From: Isoetes taiwanensis
Lineage: Eukaryota; Streptophyta; Lycopodiopsida; Isoetales; Isoetaceae
Direction: 5' to 3'
DNA length: 64,000 bases
Assembly: GCA_021234155.1 (NCBI GenBank)
Contig: JAJEKV010000086.1
Location: forward strand, 1,364,001 to 1,428,000
The position numbers were made by a program, and so were the translations under genes. This document shows, in pieces, positions 1 through 9,038 of the stretch (position 1 is the stretch's first letter; the number at the start of each line of letters is the position of its first letter). The notes under the pieces were generated by a model. It was not told where the DNA came from and ran no database searches. It saw only the letters and a program-made list of their open reading frames with translations.

Positions 1-464
1 CCTTCTTGCGTGCAAAAGGAAAATGAGAAAACGAGATCGAAACCAAGATAACAATCAAACATAACAAATGTAATCATGCACAACACGTTACATCATCATA
101 TCATATAAAGTTATGAAATACATGAGTCATAGATTGTAATTATTGGTGATTCTATTAATCTCAAAAGCCTCAGGCCCGAACCCACACAATATGGATAGTA
201 ACATGATACTCACGGGGAGTCTTTCTTTCGACCAAAGTAGCTATACCATACTGACCGTGGATCGAGAGAGATCCCTTTCAACTCGCAGCATAAAGATCGC
301 CATAGGTCATAAGGCAAGTAAGGGTGTCAACATGGGGCCCGTGGAAGATGGCGAGACATGGCGCCGAATGTGCCGCGGGCGTCGAATGCGCCTATATTTA
401 TAGCCAAGGAATTATTGATGACTCATTTGTAGCAAGCATTATTGGTTGTATATACGGTGTACAT

Positions 465-516
465 CCAATAATCTTTTGCGCATAATACCTTCAATAATGA
501 TTGTGGGTATAAATAT
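465..516 (+). promoter_or_regulatory. Promoter-like module, diverged fourth copy
   Basis: CCAATAAT at 465, TCAATAAT at 491 and TATAAATA at 509 repeat the order of boxes found at 1037, 56045 and 56667. The first gap is 26 bases, where the other copies have 13. The second gap is 18, as in two of the others. No homologous small ORF follows, so this may be a decayed copy. Apart from this module I see nothing I can name in bases 1-900. Confidence 0.35.
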
Positions 517-1036
517 ATCTCAAACCAATTTTGACCATCAAATTTGGCCTTCGCCTAGCCATGTGGTCTCGCCCCGTCCTCGAACGTGATTCCATCAACC
601 GCAAGATGAATCACTTAAAACTTCAAGCAAATTGCGAGCGAGAGAGATACCCATGGAAGATGGATGACCACAGCCGCCCTAAATCCTCGCCATTATCCCG
701 ATCCCTTCGACGCTATCATCCATCCGATATGGAATAGAGAGCATCAAATGTACATGATAGAGAAGATCATTGGGGTGCCTCGTGAAAATGACGGGAAGAG
801 TCCCCTAAATGAACGCTTGTCATCTTGTTGTAATCAGACTGTAATCATCTATGAGATAAAGTATTAGTACAACTTGTCTTCTATATGTGCAACTTGTCCA
901 ACATGTCCCGTGAAATTGGGCCCGCCCACTTTGCCCTTGAATGCTCATATCGAGGTATGAAATTGGGAGGCCGCCCAATTTCAAGGCGGGTCAGATAGGT
1001 GTACCTTATAACGGTTACTGTCGCGTAGTATGTACG

Positions 1037-1072
1037 CCAATAATTGACATCAATAATTTCACGCCTATAAAA
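1037..1072 (+). promoter_or_regulatory. CCAATAATT / TCAATAATT / TATAAAA promoter module, copy A
   Basis: CCAATAATT (1037) is followed 13 bases on by TCAATAATT (1050) and then a TATA box (1066), about 30 bases before the ATG at 1097. The same boxes at nearly the same spacing stand before two related small ORFs at 56.1 and 56.7 kb. That supports a real RNA polymerase II promoter carried with the repeat. Confidence 0.6.
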
Positions 1073-1096
1073 GCAGCTCCATCGCATTCATCTCTC

Positions 1097-1240
1097 ATGG
1101 CTTCCTTGCCGGATCGTCCGGAGAACATCCGATCCTTCAAGTGCTACTTGAGTTACAACGATATTTGCCAGTGCTATATGACTGGTGTTAGTCTTGATCC
1201 ATGGCTCCAGTCCAAAGCAGATGGACTGCTGAGTAATTGA
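1097..1240 (+). CDS. Small protein of a repeated local family, copy A
   Basis: A 47-residue ORF starting with ATG-GCT-TCC directly behind a promoter module. I do not recognise the family, but it is shared with the ORFs at 56119 and 56741. Shared features are an N-terminal RPEHI/RPENI-like stretch, a KCY-L-SYND motif, a Cys about ten residues later, and LDPWLQSKA near the end. Nucleotide similarity continues past the stop (matching AAGCTCACTCG and GAATGGCATC), so the original protein may have been longer and this copy truncated, or the 3' part may be UTR. No membrane segment or known domain is visible. It runs towards the 3' end of the minus-strand gene that ends near 1759. Confidence 0.45.
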   Translation: MASLPDRPENIRSFKCYLSYNDICQCYMTGVSLDPWLQSKADGLLSN

Positions 1241-1526
1241 GGGAAGCTCACTCGTGTTGAGGTCCATCCAGATGGCTTCCCGCGATCGCCAGATCTTTGA
1301 GTCGAATGGCATCGCGCTTTGGCAGGCGCTGACGACGAAAGTGACTCTTTGTACACTCGGATATGTTAATGTACCTGACAAGGATATAATAATGTTGTAA
1401 GGATGTAATAAGCATAGTCAATATTATATAATGTAACGTACCTGAGTAATGCCTGAGGGTCTGCTCTTTGATCTCCACTGTTTCTGCAGCTCCACTTCAC
1501 TTCATGTTTGATGGCGCTTACTCTGC

Positions 1527-1556
1527 CAGTAAATTGGGCGCCCGCCCAATTTACTG
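1527..1556. repeat. GC-rich palindrome, family 1, longest clean example
   Basis: Arms CAGTAAATTGGGCG and CGCCCAATTTACTG flank a 2-base CC centre, giving 14 perfect pairs. The core AAATTGGGCG/CGCCCAATTT recurs in the first 8.2 kb. The outermost four bases (CAGT/ACTG) belong to this copy only and still pair. Confidence 0.85.
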
Positions 1557-1612
1557 CGGAGGATAGCGAAGTCAAATAAATTTAATAAAAGGCTATAGTT
1601 TGTAAGGGTTAG

Positions 1613-1638
1613 CCAAATTCGGCGGGCGCCCAATTTGG
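1613..1638. repeat. GC-rich palindrome, family 1
   Basis: CCAAATTCGGCG and CGCCCAATTTGG arms around a GG centre, with one mismatch in the arms. TTAG occurs immediately outside both ends, a possible 4-base target duplication. The outer CC/GG pair differs from other copies but is complementary. A further weaker copy lies at 958-983 with arms TGAAATTGGG/CCCAATTTCA. Confidence 0.75.
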
Positions 1639-1758
1639 TTAGCAAAGTAAACTAGAGAAATTTAAGACAAGGAAATGAGTGCAACGTTATCATTTCTGAA
1701 AAAGAAGTATGAACAATTGTTATTAACATATTTCACGTATTTTCAACTCATAAGTCGC

Positions 1759-2640
1759 TCATTCGTCTGGAGGCACATCTTCCGAATGATCCCTACTGGG
1801 TTCTCCATCTTTGAAATTTTGAGGTTGTTGTCTTTGCCCTCTTTGATCAATTCCATTCTTTGCATAAAATCTTCGGGCCCCGTTCCTCATTCTCATCATG
1901 TGCACCTTGATTGTCTTCTCGTGTTCGCCACCTCTTCCTCTACATCTTGATTTGCTCATCGTGTTGGGGACCACATCCTCTCCATCCCGATTGTCCCCTT
2001 CTCGTGTTTCCATGACAACGACAGAGTCAGCTCCCCTAGCAACCTCTTCCTCGAACTTTGAGGTCGCCTCAATCATGTCCTGAGTATTCACCAGTCCCGT
2101 CCCTGCCAGTGCGTTGATGTTGTTTTTTCTTCTCCTAAATAGTTCCAAATCCGGAGAGCCTAGGGCCTTTGCCCTTTTGAGTCGTGACTTGAATCGCTCT
2201 TGTCCTGTCCTCGGAACTGATTGCACCGTTTATGGTTGTAGACGAAGAACGGACAAGGTGTCTCAAAGGTGAAGTCGAGGTTGAGGAGCGGTTTTGGAAG
2301 TAGAGGCCTTCTTCTTTCCCTCTTTTATCTCTTCTGTAGTGCCCGAAGCTCTTGATTTTTTCTCGCCTAACATGACATCGAGTTGCTCGAATATCCGTAC
2401 AAGCTTAATTTCCAGCTTTCGCCCTGTCTCAAAAGACAATGTTTTATAGCCCTCGCGACACCGCCGCCGGCTAAAAGCACCACCGAAAAGAAGTCGAGAA
2501 CAAGGCAACCTTCCAAAGATCAACTGTACTAGATAGGTGCACGTCCTACTTTCCAACCGATTCGCGCACCAAGATTCTCCCCACCTTTGCACCCTTTGTC
2601 GCACCAAGGTCGACATACCAATAAGTCGCGACGAAAACAA
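1759..2640 (-). pseudogene. Possible downstream exons of the ParB-like gene
   Basis: Two minus-strand open stretches (2640 to 2263 and 2226 to 1759) encode highly charged, Lys/Arg/Glu-rich sequence. The first ends in a helical segment (KLEIKLVRIFEQLDVML) followed by a basic tail. The second has basic RNRF-like and acidic parts with no known domain. They lie in the same orientation as the two-exon gene upstream and could be its 3' exons or part of the same mobile element. The join between them (2262-2227) shows no convincing intron. A family 1 palindrome sits at 2669-2686, just upstream of the first stretch. Confidence 0.35.
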
Positions 2641-2972
2641 ATGTTAGAAACATTGATAGTCAACAAGCAAATTGGGCGGCCAATTTAAAATGCATACCCC
2701 CGCGCACACTTTCGGATCGTGCAAATTCTTTTCGATGTCGCTTTTTCTCGTAAATGCTTGGGAAACTTAGCATATTGCTTTGATGGTCGGAATTGGCGAA
2801 GCAAATATTTATTTCTCAGACCGATGATATTCTGCGTCTCGACAACATACATTAGCAGGACAAGACATTGCAACTCTCGAACTCTAGAGGTAGTCGCAGC
2901 TCGTAGGGGGTCCGGTAGGAACCAACCCAAACACGGCCGCCACCGCCTATTGTCTTCATGGCGGATAGGCAC

Positions 2973-5649
2973 TCATTGAGGCGGTGCCGGGGTAATAAAT
3001 ATAGCTACCCAAGAAAGCTGCTGGTCCGCCATCGTGCTTAGCTGGTCAAGGAATTTTTCATAATCTTCCTTTGGCCATTTCTTCAGATATCCAAGTCGTG
3101 ATCCAATGAAGCGGGCCGAAGTGTTTACCACGTCCACGCACAAACCTCCCGGACTAACGTGGAAACACTTGAAAGGTTTGCCACCCTCCTCAACTGGCCC
3201 TAGAAGATATTCGTCTACTTTGCTGTAGAGGGACTCCGGAAAGCTTTCCTTCTCCATCTCTTTGCGTCCTTCTGCCCATCCACTGATGCTACTTGCGAAC
3301 ATAAGCATCAGATTCTCCGTGAATATGGGGTGAGCTTGCCTCAAGGCAGCCATGTCTTGAAAAGGAAGTTTCTTCAGCTCCTTCATGTATCTGACAAGGG
3401 CCCGCTCCATTGTTCCAATCTTCTTCAGCTCACCGGCTCTGACTTTCATAGTGCGTCTCCCAGTATAATCCTTGCTTCCCTTCAGGAATGTGGTGCCATC
3501 CTTGATCTCCTTCAGCAGCCTTTGCAGATCTAGAGGATGCATGGACTTTAATGGGCGACAGGAATTATTGGTGAAAAGTCTAAGCCTATCCTTCACCTCA
3601 ATTTTTTCTCCCTTCTCGTCCTTCAACCGGTCTTCGTAGAATAACTGGGCAACTTCGGTGCACATATTCCACGACTCGTCGTCAAGATATACAAAGTAGT
3701 CGTAGTCACGCATAGTTGACTTCTTAATCGTTTGCAGCGCTACAGCTTTCCAATCCTGCATGACAAAGAAGGCACCAGATAAGGCGCATACACATCATCT
3801 TAATTTGCTTGCAGTAGCTGACGCAAATTGGGCGCCCGCCCAATTTCAGATCATCCGACACTCAGGTTAAACTGGGCGGGCGCCCAATTTCCCAGAACGT
3901 TTTCGAAATTGGGCGAGCGCCCTCTTTGCAGCCGTTCCGGGAAATTGGGCGCCCCCAATTTGAAAAGAGTGCCAACAGGCTGAAATTGGGCGGGCGCCCA
4001 ATTTCGAACTTGTGGATAGCAGGAACTAGTAATGGTGGTAGTGCACTTACAGAATACGCTCCACCGACGGAGTGCCCGCGTTTGCCCTTCTGTGGCTTCC
4101 CGTAGAATGCCCATTGGTTGCGAAGCTGCTGAATTTCTTCGAAAAATACTTCCTCGTGTATAGTCTTCTTTGTTATGTCATTATTCTCCTGGCTTACACG
4201 AACGTACTCGATTGCTGTGAGATTTCCTGCCAGGACTCGGCATTTCCTTTTGGCATAGAAAAAGAATATCAGTTCTGCCAAGTGCTTCCTTTCAGGAGGC
4301 CATGCCAAAGCTTGTGTGACAAGCAGTTGAGCAACCGTGGTCGTATGGTTGCCATTAACAATCCAGTATTCTGCATTTTGCAGATCCTCTGACTTCTTCC
4401 ACTTTATTGCTCGCCCTGTCTGTGGATCGAACGGCACGACATCAGCACAGGGAGGGTGCATCTGATGGCTGATAAACGATTCGTAGAGAGTGTCCAAGTG
4501 CTCTGGACTTATGACCCTACAAGTCATATTTGCGGGGGCTTTATGCATCTTGAACACATCGACTTCAATCTCGAAGCCCACCCCCAGAGGGTAGATTCTC
4601 TCCCTGTGCTTGATGCTTGCTATGGCGCTTTGTGACAACTCATGTCTGCTCTCCTGAGTGACGTCGCCACCAGATGGAGTGAACTTCACGATCTGCCGGC
4701 TACTCTCCGGTTGTTCAGATGAAGAAGAAGACAAGGACTCCCTCTCCGAAGTTTTTGGGCTCTGTGATAACACGTCCCGCTTGCGCCTCTTCGACGGACC
4801 ACCTAAATCTTTTCCCATGCGCTTAGGGGGTTCCTCTTCAGACGGCTGGTCCTCTTCTGCACTCGCATCGGGCGACCTTGATGTTCTCTTCATTCCACCG
4901 AATATAAGTTTAGTGGCAGCTTTACGGTGAATAGCCTTAGCAGGTGTCCTCGCCTTCTTGACTGCTGTATCGGGCTCCATTTGCGCTGCCCCCAGCGCTT
5001 GTGCTGTCTCACCTTTCTTGTATCTAGACTTAAGCCACTTAGTATCGTACACTTTAGGTTGGTTTTTGCCCTGATACTCCGTGAACAGTGCTTTCGACCT
5101 GTTCTGTTTGTGCTCTAATATCCACTGTCTGACAGCGTAGTAGCCATCCAAAATATCAGTTCTTGATTTGATGCCCGAGCGCTCTAAACTTTCATATGAG
5201 TCCAGCGCCCATCCTTTCTGAGCGCAAGAATGTGGGCTTTCCTTTATACTTGCGTTCATCATACATGGCTCGTACTTAGATAGTGGAACTTTATAACGGA
5301 CAAAAGTCCGATCTACGGTGTCTTCAACGTCGATGAGGAAGTCATCATTGTTCGCAGGCGACACCTCCATGTCGATGACGATACCCGCCGAATTCATTTT
5401 TCCTGCCCCTATCTTGCCAAAGAAAAGCAGAAGATCCTTGAGGTGGTTTGTCTGGGACCCAGGATGAATATTCCCTATCTCTATGCACCAGACCCATTCG
5501 TCAGCAACCGTCAAAACTTCATGGGGCACAACCTGGATGCCAGCAAACAGATCTTTCTCTTCTTCTGTTCTTGCATTCTCTATTGCAATAGCCTCTGCAA
5601 ATTTGGGTCCGCACAGGGAACCCGAAAGTACCGCTTTGTTCAAGGCCAT
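2973..5649 (-). CDS. Two-exon gene with a ParB-like segment
   Basis: Exon 1 runs 5649 to 4051 and exon 2 3755 to 2973. The intron (4050-3756) has GTAAGT at its start and TGCAG at its end, and both junctions are phase 0, giving about 794 codons. Residues 1-200 hold an unrecognised folded region. Residues about 230-330 are basic and Ser/Glu-rich with an NLS-like KRRKR. Residues about 350-450 resemble a ParB/Srx-type domain: a hydrophobic strand start, CRVISPEHLDTLYESF (helix), PP-ADVVPFD, then WIVNGNHTTTVAQLL in the place of the ParB G-x-x-R box, though the usual Arg is Thr here. Exon 2 is charged and unrecognised. After the stop, another frame continues with a plausible GGGGRVWVGSYRTPYELRL stretch (about 2962-2860), so the 3' end may be frameshifted. 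It could be a host gene or a gene of a large transposon. The gene call is firmer than the domain call. Confidence 0.65.
3825..4004. repeat. Five family 1 palindromes inside one intron
   Basis: Copies at 3825-3846, 3869-3890, 3906-3927, 3942-3961 and 3983-4004 occupy most of the 295-base intron of the ParB-like gene. Centres differ (CC, GG, AG and a shortened form), and two copies carry arm mismatches. None reaches into an exon. Confidence 0.8.
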
Positions 5650-5721
5650 ATTAATTCTCGCAGAATCCGGAAAGTAGTGTTAGTACTTGGGAGACTTGGG
5701 GCTGAAGAGCAAGAAATCGAT

Positions 5722-5755
5722 GGAGGCAAATTGGGCGCCCGCCCAATTTGCCCCC
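5722..5755. repeat. GC-rich palindrome, family 1, extended arms
   Basis: The core at 5728-5749 is extended outward by GGAGGC on the left and GCCCCC on the right, so five of six further bases pair. It lies about 75 bases upstream of the start of the ParB-like gene. Degenerate relatives follow at about 5849-5870. Confidence 0.75.
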
Positions 5756-5981
5756 GATCCCCACAAGACACCAAATTAAGCCGCCCATTTTCCTGGCCAA
5801 CTCATGGTGAGCCTTGAGTCCGAGGAGAGACGATTGTATCACGGGGGCCAAATTGGGCCACCAATTTTGCCAGATCCCCACGATACTAAATTGAAGCCCA
5901 ATTTTGCGCATCCCCACGCGATACTAAAATGGGGGCCAATTTATTTTTATCCCCTCATTGAAAGTGGGCGGGACTTGATTT

Positions 5982-6108
5982 GCCTATCGAGAGCACGACT
6001 ACCCGGGATGGTAGACTTGGTCGGACTAAATTGGCTGGGCCCAATTTAGTCCTAATTTAGTTCCGACCAAGTCTACCATCCTGGGTAGTCGTGCTCTCCG
6101 GGATAGGC
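5982..6108. repeat. Long inverted repeat with nested hairpin
   Basis: The left arm (5982 to about 6024) is repeated in reverse complement at about 6062-6108 with only a few differences; both contain AGCACGACTACCC. Between them lies a second hairpin (6023-6034 with 6041-6052, GGACTAAATTGG/CCAATTTAGTCC) related to family 1. Transcribed, this would form a stem of more than 40 pairs, resembling a fold-back element. Confidence 0.8.
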
Positions 6109-6212
6109 AAACTGGGCGTCCGCCCACTTTGGTGTCGGGATAGGCAAACTGGGCGTCCGCCCACATTGGTGTGAGGGATAAGTAAATTGGGCGTCCGCCC
6201 ACGTTGGTGTTA
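6100..6212. repeat. Three tandem 37-38 bp units
   Basis: Units at 6100, 6137 and 6175 share the frame GGGATA-GGC/AGT-AAAYTGGGCGTCCGCCCAC-TTGGTGT. Each contains a shortened family 1 palindrome (GGGCG-TC-CGCCC). The array directly abuts the right arm of the long inverted repeat. Confidence 0.8.
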
Positions 6213-7235
6213 GGGAAAAAGTCCAATGTTTTGCAAAATGAAACACTCTAAGGGAAGCAATTGGGTGCCCTATTCAGTTCTGCATACAGGTATGCATCTG
6301 TGGGGACCAGTGAGGCATCTAGAAGATGTTCATATGTCCGAGATGTTATAGCGGGATACTTAATCAGGCAAGCGCTCAAGTTTATATTTAGAAAGTAGTC
6401 CACCTTACCTTTGCCACCGGTGGTGGGGCGAGATGCCATCAACTGCTAGAATTCCTTGGTGTACAGGGGTACCCAGGCGATAGGTCAATGCAGAGAGGAA
6501 GGCGCCAACAGGATGGCGACAAGCGGCCGAGAGACACAAGGCGCCAAGAGCTCGATCCGAAGCCGACAGCTGGTTCGGGAGTATAGTGCGGGCTGAGAAC
6601 GACTTTCGTGGCTAAGAAATATGAAGGCGACAGTGTTTAGCGGAGCACAAAGCGCCAAAGAAGCACAGAATTTTCTAAATCTGCAGTCGAGGAGAATGAG
6701 GGGCTTTTAAAGGGTTATGGACCTCTCTTGGGGCGAAGACAAGTGTCGTGCATGTAAGCGCTTGGCCCTTTGAAATAAAAATGGACCGTTGATGGCTTCG
6801 AGCGTGAGGAATTAATTGTGGACCTTAATAATGAGTGCGCGGATTTTTTGAATTTCAAATCTGTCATTTAAAGCCCGCCCAAAATTAATTCGAGTCATGC
6901 ACGTGTGTTGACGTGCTTTTAGGCGGAACTCGTGTTTCAAAGTTCCGGACGGACACATTATTTCGAAATTAGGTGGGACATTTAACTTTAAAAATTGGGG
7001 GGAAATTACATTCAAATTTTGGGGGGAATTCATGTTTAAATGTAAATGCGCTTCAAACCTGTTGTTTTTCTGGCAGTGCCTTGTTTGGCTACTATCTTTT
7101 CTACAAGACGCAAAACATCTTCAGCCGATTCATATTCATGGCCACGAGATCTCCAAAGGTTTGTCTTTTGCTCCACGCTTAAATTCGCCATACCTCGATG
7201 TGTGATTGCTGCAAATGTGATGTTACCCGATTTTA
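6213..7235. other. Stretch without a recognisable gene
   Basis: About 1 kb between the tandem units and the next repeat. Short ORFs on both strands lack any motif I know. GGCGCC is frequent around 6500-6660. I see no splice-joined reading frame. Confidence 0.4.
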
Positions 7236-7330
7236 TCAATCACGCCTTTCCATTCACGGCTGTTCATTCGCACCTCTTCAAGCACGCCTGTTCATTCACA
7301 CCTTTCCATTCACGCCTTTTCGATGGCTTG
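7236..7330. repeat. Degenerate TTCATTCACRCCT minisatellite
   Basis: The phrase TTCATTCAC-CCTTTCC or a close variant recurs about five times here. Confidence 0.5.
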
Positions 7331-7599
7331 ACCCTTGATTTACTCCTCCTCATTCACCTGGTTACTGTCACATTTACATAAACTCTAAATTTCGATCACG
7401 ATCCGCCCTTTTCCCCGAAATTGTCATGCGAGGATTTGTGTGCCTGCTATTTTCTCCATTAACCCTTGTTTGTAGTCAGGCCCTTCCAATGCTCGATTGT
7501 ATTTGTTTTGGGAGCTCAATGATATATTCCAGTTAGTGTCTGCCTCCTTAGTTCTCTTAGTGTGTATGTGTAGTTGACGTGTAGGTGAAACCTTTGGGA

Positions 7600-8125
7600 T
7601 GGGCAAACAGATCTCAAGGTGTTTTATCTTGGTGACAACTAAATTGGGCGGGCGCCGTCTCTCGCCTACTTCATTGGTCTTTAACCACCACTTAACAATA
7701 GGGCGGGCGCCCAATTTGTGCGCGGATATGTCCTGCTCAGAACGACAACCTTCTTTTGTACCCATTGTGAGACTGACTGCATCAATAATACCCTTATATA
7801 AGCGCTGATTCGGTTCAAATTGGGCCGCCTAATTTGGTAAACAATGGGACAAATTGGGCGGTCGCCCATATTGTCCCTTTTCGTACATGACCGAGATAGG
7901 TGAAACTGTCCCGGGTGGGCCACCAGGTGTATCTCGAATGTGTTTTCTCTTGGTGACAAAGACTAAATTCATGCGGGGCCGAGTGTGTGCCTACTTTACA
8001 GCTCCTCTACCACCACGAACAAATTGGGCGGGCGCCCAATTTGTGCGCGGATATGGCCTCTTCAGAGTGAGAACCTTCTTTTCTACCCATTGTGAGACTC
8101 ACTGCATCCAATACTAACCTTATAC
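7600..8125. repeat. Segmental duplication carrying family 1 palindromes
   Basis: About 7620-7800 and 7955-8125 are diverged copies. Both have GGTGACAA early, a family 1 palindrome (second copy perfect at 8021-8042), then TTTGTGCGCGGATATG, AACCTTCTTTT and CCCATTGTGAGACT in the same order. A further degenerate palindrome lies between them near 7850. Confidence 0.7.
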
Positions 8126-8274
8126 AAGGGGAATCTAAACACCTCATACGTAAAAAAGGGCACCCGCCCAATTTTATTGTCCTTGTAACCATTGAATGGG
8201 AGTCCCCCCAGGTCATTTGCATTGCTTTCTCGTCTTCCTTACTCGATTTTAACACTACTGAAATCCTTGTGCAG

Positions 8275-8658
8275 GTTGTGTATCTCTTCCTTAATGAACA
8301 TCTAGTAGCAAAGGGAGTTGTGGGGCAAATGACACAATGCCACTTCAAGGAGATATCGAAAGGACTACTGAGCGTAGGTGTGGAGGAAGTGTTCGAAGGC
8401 CACCATACCCTTCCCTGGCCAACTCCAGATGCAACCACAATAGCAGAAGCCAGGGGCTCATTCGTTCTGTGGAGAAGTGAAGATGCTCGTGAGTCGTCTG
8501 CTAATGACGTCCCCAGCAAAAGACAGCGGACAGCGGTGGGGAAGGAGACACAACCGCTGACAAGATATACCCTTCTTGAAAAGGATTGTGAGATATGGCA
8601 CTCATGCGACTCCATTATTGCCGGAAAGGGATTCATATCTTCACCGGGCCCCCGATGA
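8275..8658 (+). pseudogene. Exon resembling the CACTA-associated DUF8039-like domain
   Basis: An acceptor CTTGTGCAG ends at 8274 and the frame is open to 8658. The segment EHLVAKGVVGQM, then VGVEEVF, LPWPTPDATTIAEARGSFVLW has the pattern I associate with a small domain of plant CACTA-type transposon proteins (Ala-Lys-Gly near the start, hydrophobic strand with V-V-x-V, Pro pair, then EA-G-x-x-V-x-W). That identification is from memory of the pattern. A basic, Ser-rich tail follows (SKRQRTA). It sits 380 bases upstream of the DUF7869-like gene on the same strand and may be an exon of it or an older neighbour. Confidence 0.4.
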
Positions 8659-9038
8659 TGCGATTTGTGACCGTTTACGGGTTTCAAGTTTGTGGGAGTA
8701 TCTCAGAATCGAAGGTTTCCCTCCCCTTTTCAAGTGAACATCCGTTGCGGGGGTTGCTTTGCGGTGCCGGCCGGGATGCTCGTGAGATGGAGCAATGACC
8801 TGCGATGCGTGTTGTGAGTAAAGGTCTCGAGATATTGACCGCAAAGACCGCAAGCAGAAGCGATATTGTGTCCAGCCGGGAGCTCGAGCATCATCGGCAC
8901 CCAAATTATGAGAAACGACATTACACTTTTCATTCCCGACAACCCAGAAGGTTGTTAGGCCACCAAAGCTTGCTCGCCTCACCACTGTAATGCTATCCTC
9001 ACTTACGGGGAGGACCTTGTGTTGCAAGAATAGGTGTT

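Noticed and set aside
8007-8687. 226-codon minus-strand ORF
   Set aside because: It is antisense to the better supported plus-strand exon at 8275-8658 and crosses a palindrome; no motif.
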